Shown piece after piece: positions 20,526 through 28,071 of a stretch of DNA of 38,536 nt. The first letter of the stretch is position 1, and the number at the start of each line of letters is the position of its first letter. The notes beneath the pieces were generated by a model, which was given only the letters and a program-made list of their open reading frames with translations, was not told the origin of the DNA and ran no database searches. The DNA comes from an uncultured Actinoplanes sp. (GTDB lineage Bacteria > Actinomycetota > Actinomycetes > Mycobacteriales > Micromonosporaceae): assembly GCF_934643405.1 (NCBI RefSeq), contig NZ_CAKUCL010000042.1, positions 1 through 38,536 of the forward strand, in the 5' to 3' direction. A program made the translations under genes and the position numbers.

Positions 20526-21413
20526 TCACTCGCCTCTCAGGTTGTCGACGGCGTGCCGCGCGAGCCCGGTCAGGGCCGGGACCGCGACGGCGTGGGTGGT
20601 GGCGAAGCTCAGGACCGGACGCAGCAGCGCGTCCAGTTCGGTGGGTGCGCCGCGTTCGGCGTCGCGTTGCAGCGAGGTGCGGGTGCGCGGGGGCACCGCG
20701 GCCAGCGCGCGCAACCGTTCGGCGGCGTCGATCGGCACCCCGGCGGCCGCGCCGACCGCGCAGATCTCACCGGCCGCGGGCGGCATCAGGGCGGCGAGCT
20801 CCGGCTGCCGGCGTGCCTTGCCGACCGGCCCGCCCGCCGCGGTGGTGGCCAGCGCGAGCGGCAGCAGCAGAGCCAGCTTGCGCCAGAGCACCTCCTGCGG
20901 GCTGCCGCCGAGGGCGCACTGCACGCCGCCGGCGGTCAGGTCCGCCGCGATCGCGCCGGCCGCCGCGGTCAGCCCGGCCGACGCGCCGAGCTCGACCTGG
21001 GCGAACAGCGAGGACTGGACGCCGTGGCCCGGGCCGGCCCGGTGCGCCTCGACCCGGATGCTGCCGGCGACCACCGGCCCGTCGTGGTGCCGCCCCAACT
21101 CGTCCAGGTGGCCGACGCCGTTGAGCAACGGCACCACCACCGCACCGGGCGCGGTGGCCAGGGCGGGCAGCGCGCCGGCGAGCTGGTGCGCCTTGCAGGC
21201 CAGCCACACCACCTCGGCGTCGCCGGGCGCGGTGGCGACGGCCGGGACCGGGTGCCGGCGCGTTTCCCGCCACGGGTTGTCGAGCCGGATCTCGCCGGCG
21301 TACCGGGCGAGGCTCACGGTCCGCATCACCAGGGTGACCGGCCGGCCCGCGTGGGCCAGCGCGGCGGCCACGACCATGCCGACCGCACCCGCCCCGACAA
21401 TCGCATGCCTCAT
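20526..21413 (-). CDS. Ketopantoate reductase (PanE/ApbA) family enzyme
   Basis: This 295-residue NAD(P)H-dependent reductase has an N-terminal Rossmann motif IVGAGAVG directly after the start. The catalytic Lys is in LWRKLALLLPL and the substrate Glu/Asp pair in PTELDALL. Family members reduce 2-oxo acids to 2-hydroxy acids; copies inside NRPS clusters often make hydroxy-acid building blocks instead of pantoate. It is the first gene of the minus-strand operon, 12 bp downstream of which the ACP frame begins. Here it could reduce an oxo-acid from the beta-methyltryptophan route or a ketide. ATG at 21413 is chosen because it immediately precedes the Rossmann strand. Confidence 0.88.
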   Translation of the reverse strand: MRHAIVGAGAVGMVVAAALAHAGRPVTLVMRTVSLARYAGEIRLDNPWRETRRHPVPAVATAPGDAEVVWLACKAHQLAGALPALATAPGAVVVPLLNGVGHLDELGRHHDGPVVAGSIRVEAHRAGPGHGVQSSLFAQVELGASAGLTAAAGAIAADLTAGGVQCALGGSPQEVLWRKLALLLPLALATTAAGGPVGKARRQPELAALMPPAAGEICAVGAAAGVPIDAAERLRALAAVPPRTRTSLQRDAERGAPTELDALLRPVLSFATTHAVAVPALTGLARHAVDNLRGE

Positions 21414-21576
21414 CCCGGCCGATGACCGGAAAATGGATGACATTGAACCGGGTCGACACCAGGGCCGATCCGTAAAAACGAAGTCAGTTGCAACCCACAT
21501 CCCCGTTTGTCAATGCCGCGACCGTGGGACGCGGACCGCCCGAATGTAGGTTCAGGTTCGCTCCCCGGTCAGCCAT

Positions 21577-21594
21577 TTGTGAGTTACCTCACAA
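21577..21594. promoter_or_regulatory. Perfect 7-bp-arm inverted repeat, candidate operator
   Basis: TTGTGAG-TTAC-CTCACAA is an exact inverted repeat in an otherwise unstructured AT-richer stretch midway between the divergent operons. Sites of this form suit dimeric GntR- or TetR-type repressors or CRP-like activators. No such regulator gene lies in the core; the TetR gene at 36596-37186 is the only one nearby. Confidence 0.55.
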
Positions 21595-21675
21595 CGTTAT
21601 GGCGGACTTGCCATTCTTTCTCGCCCTCTCCGCGAGATCGACCGGCGTGGAGACGTTCACACCGCGTCACCGACG

Positions 21676-21704
21676 TTGACAAGGCGTCCACGGGCTGGGA
21701 TTGT
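21676..21704 (+). promoter_or_regulatory. Possible sigma-70 promoter for the plus-strand operon
   Basis: TTGACA (21676-21681) matches the -35 consensus exactly and is followed after 17 bases by GATTGT, a weak -10. Transcription would start near 21711, about 50 bases before the GTG at 21763. The weak -10 fits a promoter that needs an activator. Confidence 0.35.
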
Positions 21705-21762
21705 CCGTTGTGGCAGTGATCCCACGAGCCAAGTGTCCACTTCGTACGTTATGTGAGCACCC

Positions 21763-23127
21763 GTGCGAGCACGGCTGCGAAGCGCGCTCCGCTCGGATAC
21801 ATTCGCCGGTGGAATACTCAACGGGGGTAAGTTGTCGGGGCACGATCATTCAGCGGAAGAGATCGGACCCGGCTCCGGAGATCGCATCATCGAATTTGCC
21901 GAAATGGTGCGCGCGCACGGCAAGAAATCATTGCCGCCGGAGCTGGTGGACGAGCTTCAAAGACATCGGTCGAAATTGCACGGGGACAGGAATTCCGTCG
22001 AATCCGTCTTCCTCGACTGCGTTCTCGACAAAGTCGACGGCCGGTACCACTACTCCACCTATCTGGCGTTGCCGCTGTTCGCGCGGGTGCTGGACGCCCC
22101 CGGCGGGACGGTCTCCGCGCTGTCGATGAGCCGCCTGCTGGTGGCCGACGCCGCCCGTTTCGAGATCAGGGCACTGCACCACCGCACCCCGCGGCCGCTG
22201 CGCATGGCGCCCCGGTCGCCGGTCGTCGCCAAACGCGTCCACCTCGCCCTGCGATACCTGCACGGCCACCGGCGGTCCTCCGGCGTCTCGCCGCAGGCGC
22301 TGGCCGCCCCGGCCGACGCCCTTCTCGACCAGCTACCGGGCACCGACAACCCGGTCCTGGCCCGGCTTCTGGCAACCACCGTGCTGCCGGTCGACACGCT
22401 GCACGACGAATACCTCTTCCTGCGCGTCCTGCAGGCCTACGAGCTGACCTTCGCCGGCCTGGCCGCGCGGGCCGGCAGCGTCACGGCGGCGCTGCGCGAC
22501 GGGCGTGCCGCCGACGCGCGGGCCGCGCTGGACACCGCGGCCGCGTCGCTCGAGGGTTCCGGGCCGTTGTTCAGCATGCTGGCCACCATGAACACCGCGG
22601 CGTTCCGCGAGTTCCGGCAGTTCACCGAGGGGGCGAGCGCGATCCAGTCGGAACGCTACAAACGTTTCGAGCTGGCCTGCGGCAGCCCCGAGCCGGACCG
22701 GTTCGACTCGGCGGCGTTCCACAGCGTCCCGGCCGTTCGTGACAGTGTCCCGGTCACCGACACGATCACCGACGCCTATCTGGACGGTGTCGCGTCCGGC
22801 CGCCTCGACCCGTCCGCCGCGGCCGTGGTGTCGGCCGGGCTCGCTCGCCTGGAACGCGCCCACCAGCACTGGAAGTCCACCCACCACTCGCTGGCGGGCC
22901 GGGCGCTGGGCGACGCCGGCGGATCGGGGTACACGGCCGGTGTGCCGTACCTGAAGGCGGCCCTGAACAATCGTCTCTTCTGGAGACTGGGCGACCTGAC
23001 GCATCGCGACGGCGACGCCCCCGCAGCACCCCGGCAACCGACGCAATGGGAGACATCCGTGCACACGCCCCATCGACACACCGCCATCGACGGCGACGCC
23101 GTCGCCCGCGGGGGGTCGATCAGATGA
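21763..23127 (+). CDS. Large tryptophan 2,3-dioxygenase-like haem protein
   Basis: This protein of up to 454 residues has the TDO fold. Motifs in order are: YHYSTYLALPLF (TDO N-terminus); a region of about 110 residues not found in ordinary TDO; LHDEYLFLRVLQAYEL; AAFREFRQFTEGASAIQSERYKRFE (carboxylate-binding Arg); and HWKSTHHSLAGRALG, where the last-helix His is the proximal haem ligand, followed by a GGSGYTAG loop. Compared with Xanthomonas TDO the distal His55 position reads Leu. Bona fide TDO opens the indole ring to N-formylkynurenine, while TDO-like enzymes in BGCs act on hydroxy- or methyl-tryptophan. It heads the operon that ends in the beta-methyltryptophan genes, so a modified tryptophan is the likely substrate. 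The GTG at 21763 is uncertain; TTG 21832 or ATG 21904 are alternatives. Confidence 0.75.
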   Translation: MRARLRSALRSDTFAGGILNGGKLSGHDHSAEEIGPGSGDRIIEFAEMVRAHGKKSLPPELVDELQRHRSKLHGDRNSVESVFLDCVLDKVDGRYHYSTYLALPLFARVLDAPGGTVSALSMSRLLVADAARFEIRALHHRTPRPLRMAPRSPVVAKRVHLALRYLHGHRRSSGVSPQALAAPADALLDQLPGTDNPVLARLLATTVLPVDTLHDEYLFLRVLQAYELTFAGLAARAGSVTAALRDGRAADARAALDTAAASLEGSGPLFSMLATMNTAAFREFRQFTEGASAIQSERYKRFELACGSPEPDRFDSAAFHSVPAVRDSVPVTDTITDAYLDGVASGRLDPSAAAVVSAGLARLERAHQHWKSTHHSLAGRALGDAGGSGYTAGVPYLKAALNNRLFWRLGDLTHRDGDAPAAPRQPTQWETSVHTPHRHTAIDGDAVARGGSIR

Positions 23128-24428
23128 AGATCATCGACCAGGCACGGGCCCTGCCCCGCGTCACCAAGATCTTGCTCGCCACGAACGCGGTGAACTCGTT
23201 CGGCGGCGGCCTCGTCTTCGCCTTCCTCTGGATCTACCTGCAGGACGTGCGCGACCTGCCGGTGTGGGTGCCGGCCACCACCATGGCCATCCAGGCGCTC
23301 ACCGCGATGGGCGGCGGCCTGCTGTGGGGCACCGTCCTGGACCGCTGGTCGTACCGCACGGTGGTCGGCGCGGTGATGACGCTCGCCGGCCTCGGCACCG
23401 CGCTGTATGCCGTGGTCACCGGCCCGGTCACCGCGGTCGTGGCCGCGATCGTCTACGGGTTCGGGCTCAGCGGCGTGGGCACCGCGTTGCGCACCATGTA
23501 CGCGTCCTCGACCAGCCCCGAGCACCGCGGGGTCGCCTTCGAGCTCGACTTCGGCATCTTCAACGCGATGACCGGCGTCGGCGTGCTGGTCGGCGGGGCC
23601 GTGGTCAGCGCCGGCTTCCTCGACCGGGCCGACCGGTTCGCCCTGCTCTACCTGGCCGACGGCGTCACGTTCCTGATCACCGGCCTGGTCGCCGGGCTGC
23701 TGCTGCACGGCCGCAAGGAGCCGGCCGGGGCGGGCGACGCGGCCGGCAAGCCGAGCTACCTGACGCTGCTGCGCGACCGGCGGCTCTTCCTGCTCTACGC
23801 GATCATGGCAGCGCTCATGCTGGTGTCGTTCGGGCAGTTCCGCTCGGGTCTGCCGGCGTACCTGACCGGGACCGGCGCGGTCACCGCGGGCGGCCTGTCG
23901 TTCACCTTCGCGCTGGACATCGCGGTCATCATGGTGGTCCAGTTCCTGGTCATGCCGCGGCTGCGGCACGTGCCCCGCAGCACGCTGCTGGCCGCGAGCG
24001 GCGCCCTGCTGGCCGCCAGCTGGGTGGGCGTGCTGATCGCCGGTCAGTTCCGGCACACCGCGGCGCTGCTGATCGCGGCCCTGGCCATCGTGCTGATGGC
24101 GATCGCCGAGGTCTTCGTCTACCCGGTGGTCAGCACCCTGGTGAACAACCTGGCGCCGGACCATCTGCGCGGGCGGGCCAACGCGTTGCTGTCGCTCACC
24201 CTGTCCAGCAGCTCGGTCCTCGGCCCGATCCTGGCCGGCGCCCTGATCGGCTGGCACGGCGGCATCATCCTGGTGAGTGTGCTGATCGCGCTCAGCCTCC
24301 TCGCCATCGTGCTGGTGGCGCCGCTGCGCAGCCGCATGCCGGAGGGCAGCGACGCCGAGACCGGCGAGGACGAGGACGCGCCGCCGGCCAAGCCGGACGC
24401 GGACGACGTCGAGGCGACCGTCGGATGA
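23124..24428 (+). CDS. MFS transporter, probable product exporter
   Basis: This 434-residue major facilitator protein has about twelve hydrophobic segments, a central cytoplasmic loop around residues 198-212, the loop motif LDRWSYRTVVG, and an acidic hydrophilic tail (GSDAETGEDEDA). The ATG at 23124 overlaps the stop of the TDO-like gene (ATGA) and excludes an Arg-rich in-frame extension. Its position inside the biosynthetic operon points to efflux of the product and so to self-protection. The drug-proton antiport mechanism is assumed from the family. Confidence 0.9.
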   Translation: MKIIDQARALPRVTKILLATNAVNSFGGGLVFAFLWIYLQDVRDLPVWVPATTMAIQALTAMGGGLLWGTVLDRWSYRTVVGAVMTLAGLGTALYAVVTGPVTAVVAAIVYGFGLSGVGTALRTMYASSTSPEHRGVAFELDFGIFNAMTGVGVLVGGAVVSAGFLDRADRFALLYLADGVTFLITGLVAGLLLHGRKEPAGAGDAAGKPSYLTLLRDRRLFLLYAIMAALMLVSFGQFRSGLPAYLTGTGAVTAGGLSFTFALDIAVIMVVQFLVMPRLRHVPRSTLLAASGALLAASWVGVLIAGQFRHTAALLIAALAIVLMAIAEVFVYPVVSTLVNNLAPDHLRGRANALLSLTLSSSSVLGPILAGALIGWHGGIILVSVLIALSLLAIVLVAPLRSRMPEGSDAETGEDEDAPPAKPDADDVEATVG

Positions 24429-25537
24429 CCGCGCGGGTCGCCGTCACCGGCATGGCCTGGCACACCGCGCTGGGCCGGGCCGGGACCGCCTGGGAGGCAC
24501 TGCTGGCCGGCCGGTCCGGCGTCCGGCCGGTGGACGCGCAGGTGCCACTGCGCAACACGCTGGCGGCGCCGCTGCCGGCCGGACCGGCCGAGACCCTCGG
24601 CCCCGGGGCGCTGGCCCGGCTCACCGCCGGGACGGTCCGCGAGGCGCTGGCCGACGCGGGCATCGAAGGCGCCGGGGACACCCTGCTGGTCGCCGGCACC
24701 AGCCTGGGCGACAGCACCTCGGGCACCGGCGCCGACCTGGGCGACTGGGCCGTGGCGGCGGCCGCCGAGCTGGGCCTGGGCCGCGAGCCGGTCACGGTGA
24801 GCACGGCCTGCTCGTCCGGCACCGACGCGATCGCAATCGGCGCCGCGGCGATCGCCGCCGGCGCGGTGGACCGCTGCGTGGCCGGCGGCGCCGACCTGAT
24901 CACGCTGACCAAACGGCTGGGCCACTCCGGCCTGGGCACGATGTCGCCGACCACGGCCCGGCCGTTCGACGACCGGCACGACGGCATGCTGCTCGGCGAG
25001 GGCGCGGCCTTCGTCGTGCTGGAGAACGCCGAGGTGGCGCTGCGCCGCGCGGCCCCGGTGCGGGGGTGGGTCCGGGGCTGGGGCTCGGCCATGGACGCGG
25101 CCAAGGCGACCGCCTCGGACGGGACGTCGGACGCGGCGGTGCTGGCGATCCGGCGCGCGCTGGACCGGGCCGGGCTGACCGGCGCCCAGGTGGACATCGT
25201 CTGCACCCACGGCACCGCGACGCCGGTCAACGACGCGGTCGAGGCGGGCTGCTACCGCCGGGTCTTCGGGGACGACCTGGTGCCGTACGCGTTCGGTGTC
25301 AAGAGCGCGCTCGGGCACAGCCTCGGCGCGGCCGGGGCGATCGAGACGGTCGCGCTGTTGCGGGCGCTGGCCGACGGCCGGGTCCCGCCCACGGCCGGGA
25401 CCGAGCAGGTGCTGCGGGACTTCCCGCTGGTGCTGGCCCGCAAGGCCGAGCCGTTCGACGGGCGGTACGGGATCAACCTCACCATCGGCTTCGGCGGCTT
25501 CAACACCTGCCTGGTCGTGGAACGCGGCGATGCCTGA
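24425..25537 (+). CDS. KAS II-like beta-ketoacyl synthase
   Basis: This 370-residue condensing enzyme of FabF/type II PKS style catalyses decarboxylative Claisen condensation. The triad is intact: Cys near 128 in STACSSGTDA, His near 261 in THGTATPVND, and His near 297 in KSALGHSLGAAG. Unlike FabF it is short, with a compact N-terminus. It overlaps the MFS stop by four bases and the short KS-like gene by eight, and the latter probably forms its heterodimer partner. With the ACP of the facing operon and the ANL enzyme it makes a minimal ketide-forming set reminiscent of the coronafacate Cfa1-5 system. Confidence 0.92.
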   Translation: MTARVAVTGMAWHTALGRAGTAWEALLAGRSGVRPVDAQVPLRNTLAAPLPAGPAETLGPGALARLTAGTVREALADAGIEGAGDTLLVAGTSLGDSTSGTGADLGDWAVAAAAELGLGREPVTVSTACSSGTDAIAIGAAAIAAGAVDRCVAGGADLITLTKRLGHSGLGTMSPTTARPFDDRHDGMLLGEGAAFVVLENAEVALRRAAPVRGWVRGWGSAMDAAKATASDGTSDAAVLAIRRALDRAGLTGAQVDIVCTHGTATPVNDAVEAGCYRRVFGDDLVPYAFGVKSALGHSLGAAGAIETVALLRALADGRVPPTAGTEQVLRDFPLVLARKAEPFDGRYGINLTIGFGGFNTCLVVERGDA

Positions 25538-26021
25538 GCGGCTCGCGGACGTCACCGTCCGCCGCGACGACCCGGCGACCGCGCCGCGCCGCATTCCGCG
25601 CCGGTACGCCGACCCGGCCTGCTGGCTGCTCGCCGAGGCGGTCGACCAGGCCCTGGACAGCGTGGCAGGCCTGCGCGAGCGGGTCCTGCACGACCGGGAG
25701 ACCGTCGGCGTGGTCACGGTCAGCCCGGTCGGCACCCGGCACACGCTGCGGATCGTCGCCGAGGAGACCGGCCGGGCCGCGGTGTCGCCGACCCGGTTCG
25801 CGGCGGCCAGCCCGGGCACGCTGACCGGGATCGTCTGTGCCTGGCTCGGCCTGTCCGGGCCCGGCGCCATGGTCACCGCCGCGCCGCCGGCCGGGCTCCC
25901 GCTCGCCGAGGTGGTCGCCGCCGACTGGCTGGACGGTCCGGCGCGGCACGTCCTGCTGCTGACCTACACCGTGGCCGGCACCCACGAGGCCGGCTGCCGG
26001 GTGCTCGGGCGGGCCGCGTGA
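25530..26021 (+). CDS. Short KS-like protein lacking the active-site Cys
   Basis: This 163-residue protein resembles only the N-terminal half of a ketosynthase. VGVVTVSPVG, VSPTRFAAASPGTLTGIVCAWLGL and GPGAMVTAA line up with the KS stretch that normally leads into TACSSG, but here the Cys position reads Pro and the C-terminal His residues are missing. Such half-KS proteins accompany KSs in type II ketide and aryl-polyene-like systems and probably act as a chain-length-factor-like partner. It overlaps its KS by eight bases and the ANL gene by four. It may also be a decayed KS-beta, but the tight overlaps argue for selection on the reading frame. Confidence 0.7.
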   Translation: MPERLADVTVRRDDPATAPRRIPRRYADPACWLLAEAVDQALDSVAGLRERVLHDRETVGVVTVSPVGTRHTLRIVAEETGRAAVSPTRFAAASPGTLTGIVCAWLGLSGPGAMVTAAPPAGLPLAEVVAADWLDGPARHVLLLTYTVAGTHEAGCRVLGRAA

Positions 26022-27370
26022 CCGGCGAGCTGACCGCCGCGCGGGTGACCGGCCTGCTGGACCGCACCGGCGAGCGGTCCCGTCTGCCGGAGATGGTCGA
26101 CGGGTTCCGGCGGCTGGCGCTGGGCGAGGGCGCGGTCGTGCTGATCGCGCTGCCGAACGGCGTGGCGCTGCTGGACGCGCTCTTCGCCGCCCTGCTCACC
26201 GGGCACGTGCCCGCGCTGCTCTCGCCGTCCGCGCCGGGCGAACGGGTGGCCGCGACCGCGGTGGCCCTCGGCGCCGCGGCGGTGGTGCGACGGCGGGTCG
26301 CCGGCGAGGAGGCCTACCGTGAGGTCGTCCCGGCGGCGGGGGTGACGCTGGCGGCGTACCGGGGAAGGCCGCCGGTGCGGCACCGGCCCGGCCGGATGAT
26401 CCTGATGACCTCGGGCACCTCCGGGGCCGGGACCGGCTGCCTGCACGACGTGCCGGCGCTGCTGCGCAACGCCGCGCGGCACGCGGCCGCCATCGGTCAG
26501 ACCGGCCGCGACACGGTGCTGGTCAGCCTGCCGATGTACTACTCGTACGCGCTGGTCGCGCAGGTGTTCGGCAGCCTGCTGACCGGGTCGCGGCTGGTCA
26601 TCGGCGCGCCGCCGTTCACCGCGCCGCACTATCGCGAGACGATCGACCGGCACCGCGTGACGGTCTCCGCGCTCACCCCGCTGCTGGTGCGGGCGCTGGT
26701 CGCCGGCTCGCCGCACCTGCCGCAATCGTTGCGCTGCCTCGGCATCGGCGGCGACGCGCTGGACCCGGTGCTGATCCGGCGGCTCGTCGAGGCCAACCCC
26801 GGCGCGGAGATCTACCTGACGTACGGGCTGACCGAGGCCGGGCCGCGGGTGAGCACCCTGGCCGCGCACGACGAGCCCGCGCACCGCTACACCAGCGCCG
26901 GCCGCCCGCTGGACGGGGTCACGCTGTCGCTGCGCCCGGTGCCCGGCGGCGCGGGCTCGGAACTGCTGGTCGCCTCGGACACGGTCTGCCTGGACGTGGT
27001 CGGCACCGGCGCCGAGGCCCGGCGCGGCCGCCTGCTCGCCCCCGGCACGGTGGCCACCGGCGACCTCGCCGAGATCGACGCCGCCGGTTACCTGACCGTC
27101 CGCGGCCGGATCTCCGACTTCGTGCTGGTGCGCGGCGAGAAGGTGAGCCTCGCGACGGTCCGGCGGGCGGCCGAGTCGCTGCCGTCGGTGGTGCGGGCGG
27201 TGGTCGCCGCGGACGCGGTGGACGGCCTGCGCCTCGACCTGTACCTCGCCGACCGGCACACGCTGAGCCCGCACGACATCCATCGCAGCCTCGGCCGCAC
27301 GCTGCTGCCCGCGGAACGTCCGGGCCGGCTCGTGCTGCATCCGGCCGGCCAGATGAGCGCGCACAAATGA
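26018..27370 (+). CDS. ANL-family adenylating enzyme (acyl-AMP/CoA ligase or free A domain)
   Basis: This 450-residue ANL enzyme activates a carboxylic acid as acyl-AMP. Visible motifs are the phosphate loop LMTSGTSGAGTG, the aromatic-acid-style YLTYGLTEAGP, GDLAEID, and the hinge GRISDFVLVRGEKVS. The C-terminal catalytic Lys of the family appears to be the very last residue (PAGQMSAHK), with nothing after it. There is no carrier domain, so the acyl group must pass to the free ACP or to CoA. It overlaps neighbours by GTGA and ATGA junctions. By position it supplies the starter for the KS pair; a Cfa5-like role in a coronafacate-type mini-pathway is inferred. Confidence 0.85.
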   Translation: MTGELTAARVTGLLDRTGERSRLPEMVDGFRRLALGEGAVVLIALPNGVALLDALFAALLTGHVPALLSPSAPGERVAATAVALGAAAVVRRRVAGEEAYREVVPAAGVTLAAYRGRPPVRHRPGRMILMTSGTSGAGTGCLHDVPALLRNAARHAAAIGQTGRDTVLVSLPMYYSYALVAQVFGSLLTGSRLVIGAPPFTAPHYRETIDRHRVTVSALTPLLVRALVAGSPHLPQSLRCLGIGGDALDPVLIRRLVEANPGAEIYLTYGLTEAGPRVSTLAAHDEPAHRYTSAGRPLDGVTLSLRPVPGGAGSELLVASDTVCLDVVGTGAEARRGRLLAPGTVATGDLAEIDAAGYLTVRGRISDFVLVRGEKVSLATVRRAAESLPSVVRAVVAADAVDGLRLDLYLADRHTLSPHDIHRSLGRTLLPAERPGRLVLHPAGQMSAHK

Positions 27371-28071
27371 CCGGCCCGCTCCCGCTGCTCTGCCTGCCCC
27401 ACGCCGGGGGCAGCCGGATGGCGTTCACCCGGTGGAGCCGCGCGATGCGGCCCGAGGGGTTCACCGTCGTCCCGATCCGGCCGGACGGCGCCGGCTCGCT
27501 CACCGAGGCCGCCCGTTCCCTTCTCGGGCGGATCCCGCCGGACGGCCCCTTCGCACTGCTGGGGCACAGCATGGGCGGGCTGGTCGCGTACGAGATGGCC
27601 CGGCTTGCCTGCGCGTGGGGCCGGCCGCCGGAGTTCGTGGTGCTCTCCGGCTGCCGGCCCCCGCACCTGCCGTCCGGTCTGTTCACCGCGCGGATGGCCG
27701 GCCTGCCCGCCGGCGAACTGCTGGACCGGCTGGCCGGGCTCGGCGCCGTGCCCGCCGGGATCGGGCGCTCACCGATGGCCGAGGGGTTCGCCGAACGCCT
27801 CCGCCGCGATCTCGCCCTGGTCGCGACCGGCCTGCCGCACCGCACCCGGCTGCCCGTCGACCTGCTGCTCTGGCACGGCCGGACGGACGCCGTCGCGCCC
27901 GCCGCAGCGGTCGGCGCATGGGCCGGCTACACCGATCGCACGACCACCGTGACGCCGTTCCCCGGCGGCCACTTCTTCCTGTACGAACAGCCGGACCTGT
28001 GTGGTGCGGCGCTGACCGAGCGGCTCGCGCGCTGGCGGGCGGCCGGTGAAAGGACTGAACGACATGTCTGA
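27367..28071 (+). CDS. Type II thioesterase
   Basis: This 234-residue alpha/beta hydrolase of the GrsT/RifR family has Ser67 in GHSMGG, Asp in HGRTDAVAP, His in FPGGHFF and the N-terminal LPHAGG oxyanion motif. These editing enzymes hydrolyse misprimed or stalled thioesters from NRPS and PKS carrier proteins. It is the only thioesterase in the window: no NRPS has a terminal TE, so it might also take part in release. It is coupled to the ANL gene by ATGA, and its stop lies inside the start of the GTPase gene. Confidence 0.93.
   Translation: MTGPLPLLCLPHAGGSRMAFTRWSRAMRPEGFTVVPIRPDGAGSLTEAARSLLGRIPPDGPFALLGHSMGGLVAYEMARLACAWGRPPEFVVLSGCRPPHLPSGLFTARMAGLPAGELLDRLAGLGAVPAGIGRSPMAEGFAERLRRDLALVATGLPHRTRLPVDLLLWHGRTDAVAPAAAVGAWAGYTDRTTTVTPFPGGHFFLYEQPDLCGAALTERLARWRAAGERTERHV

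Larger units (their letters stand above)
21414..21762. promoter_or_regulatory. Divergent promoter region of the biosynthetic core
   Basis: This 349-bp gap separates the divergent starts of the two biosynthetic operons and is visibly less GC-rich than the genes. It holds the perfect inverted repeat at 21577-21594, a consensus-like TTGACA at 21676-21681 with GATTGT 17 bases later for the plus strand, and a short CGTGC-GA-GCACG palindrome near 21762-21773. I see no gene in it. Both operons can be controlled together from here. Confidence 0.65.
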
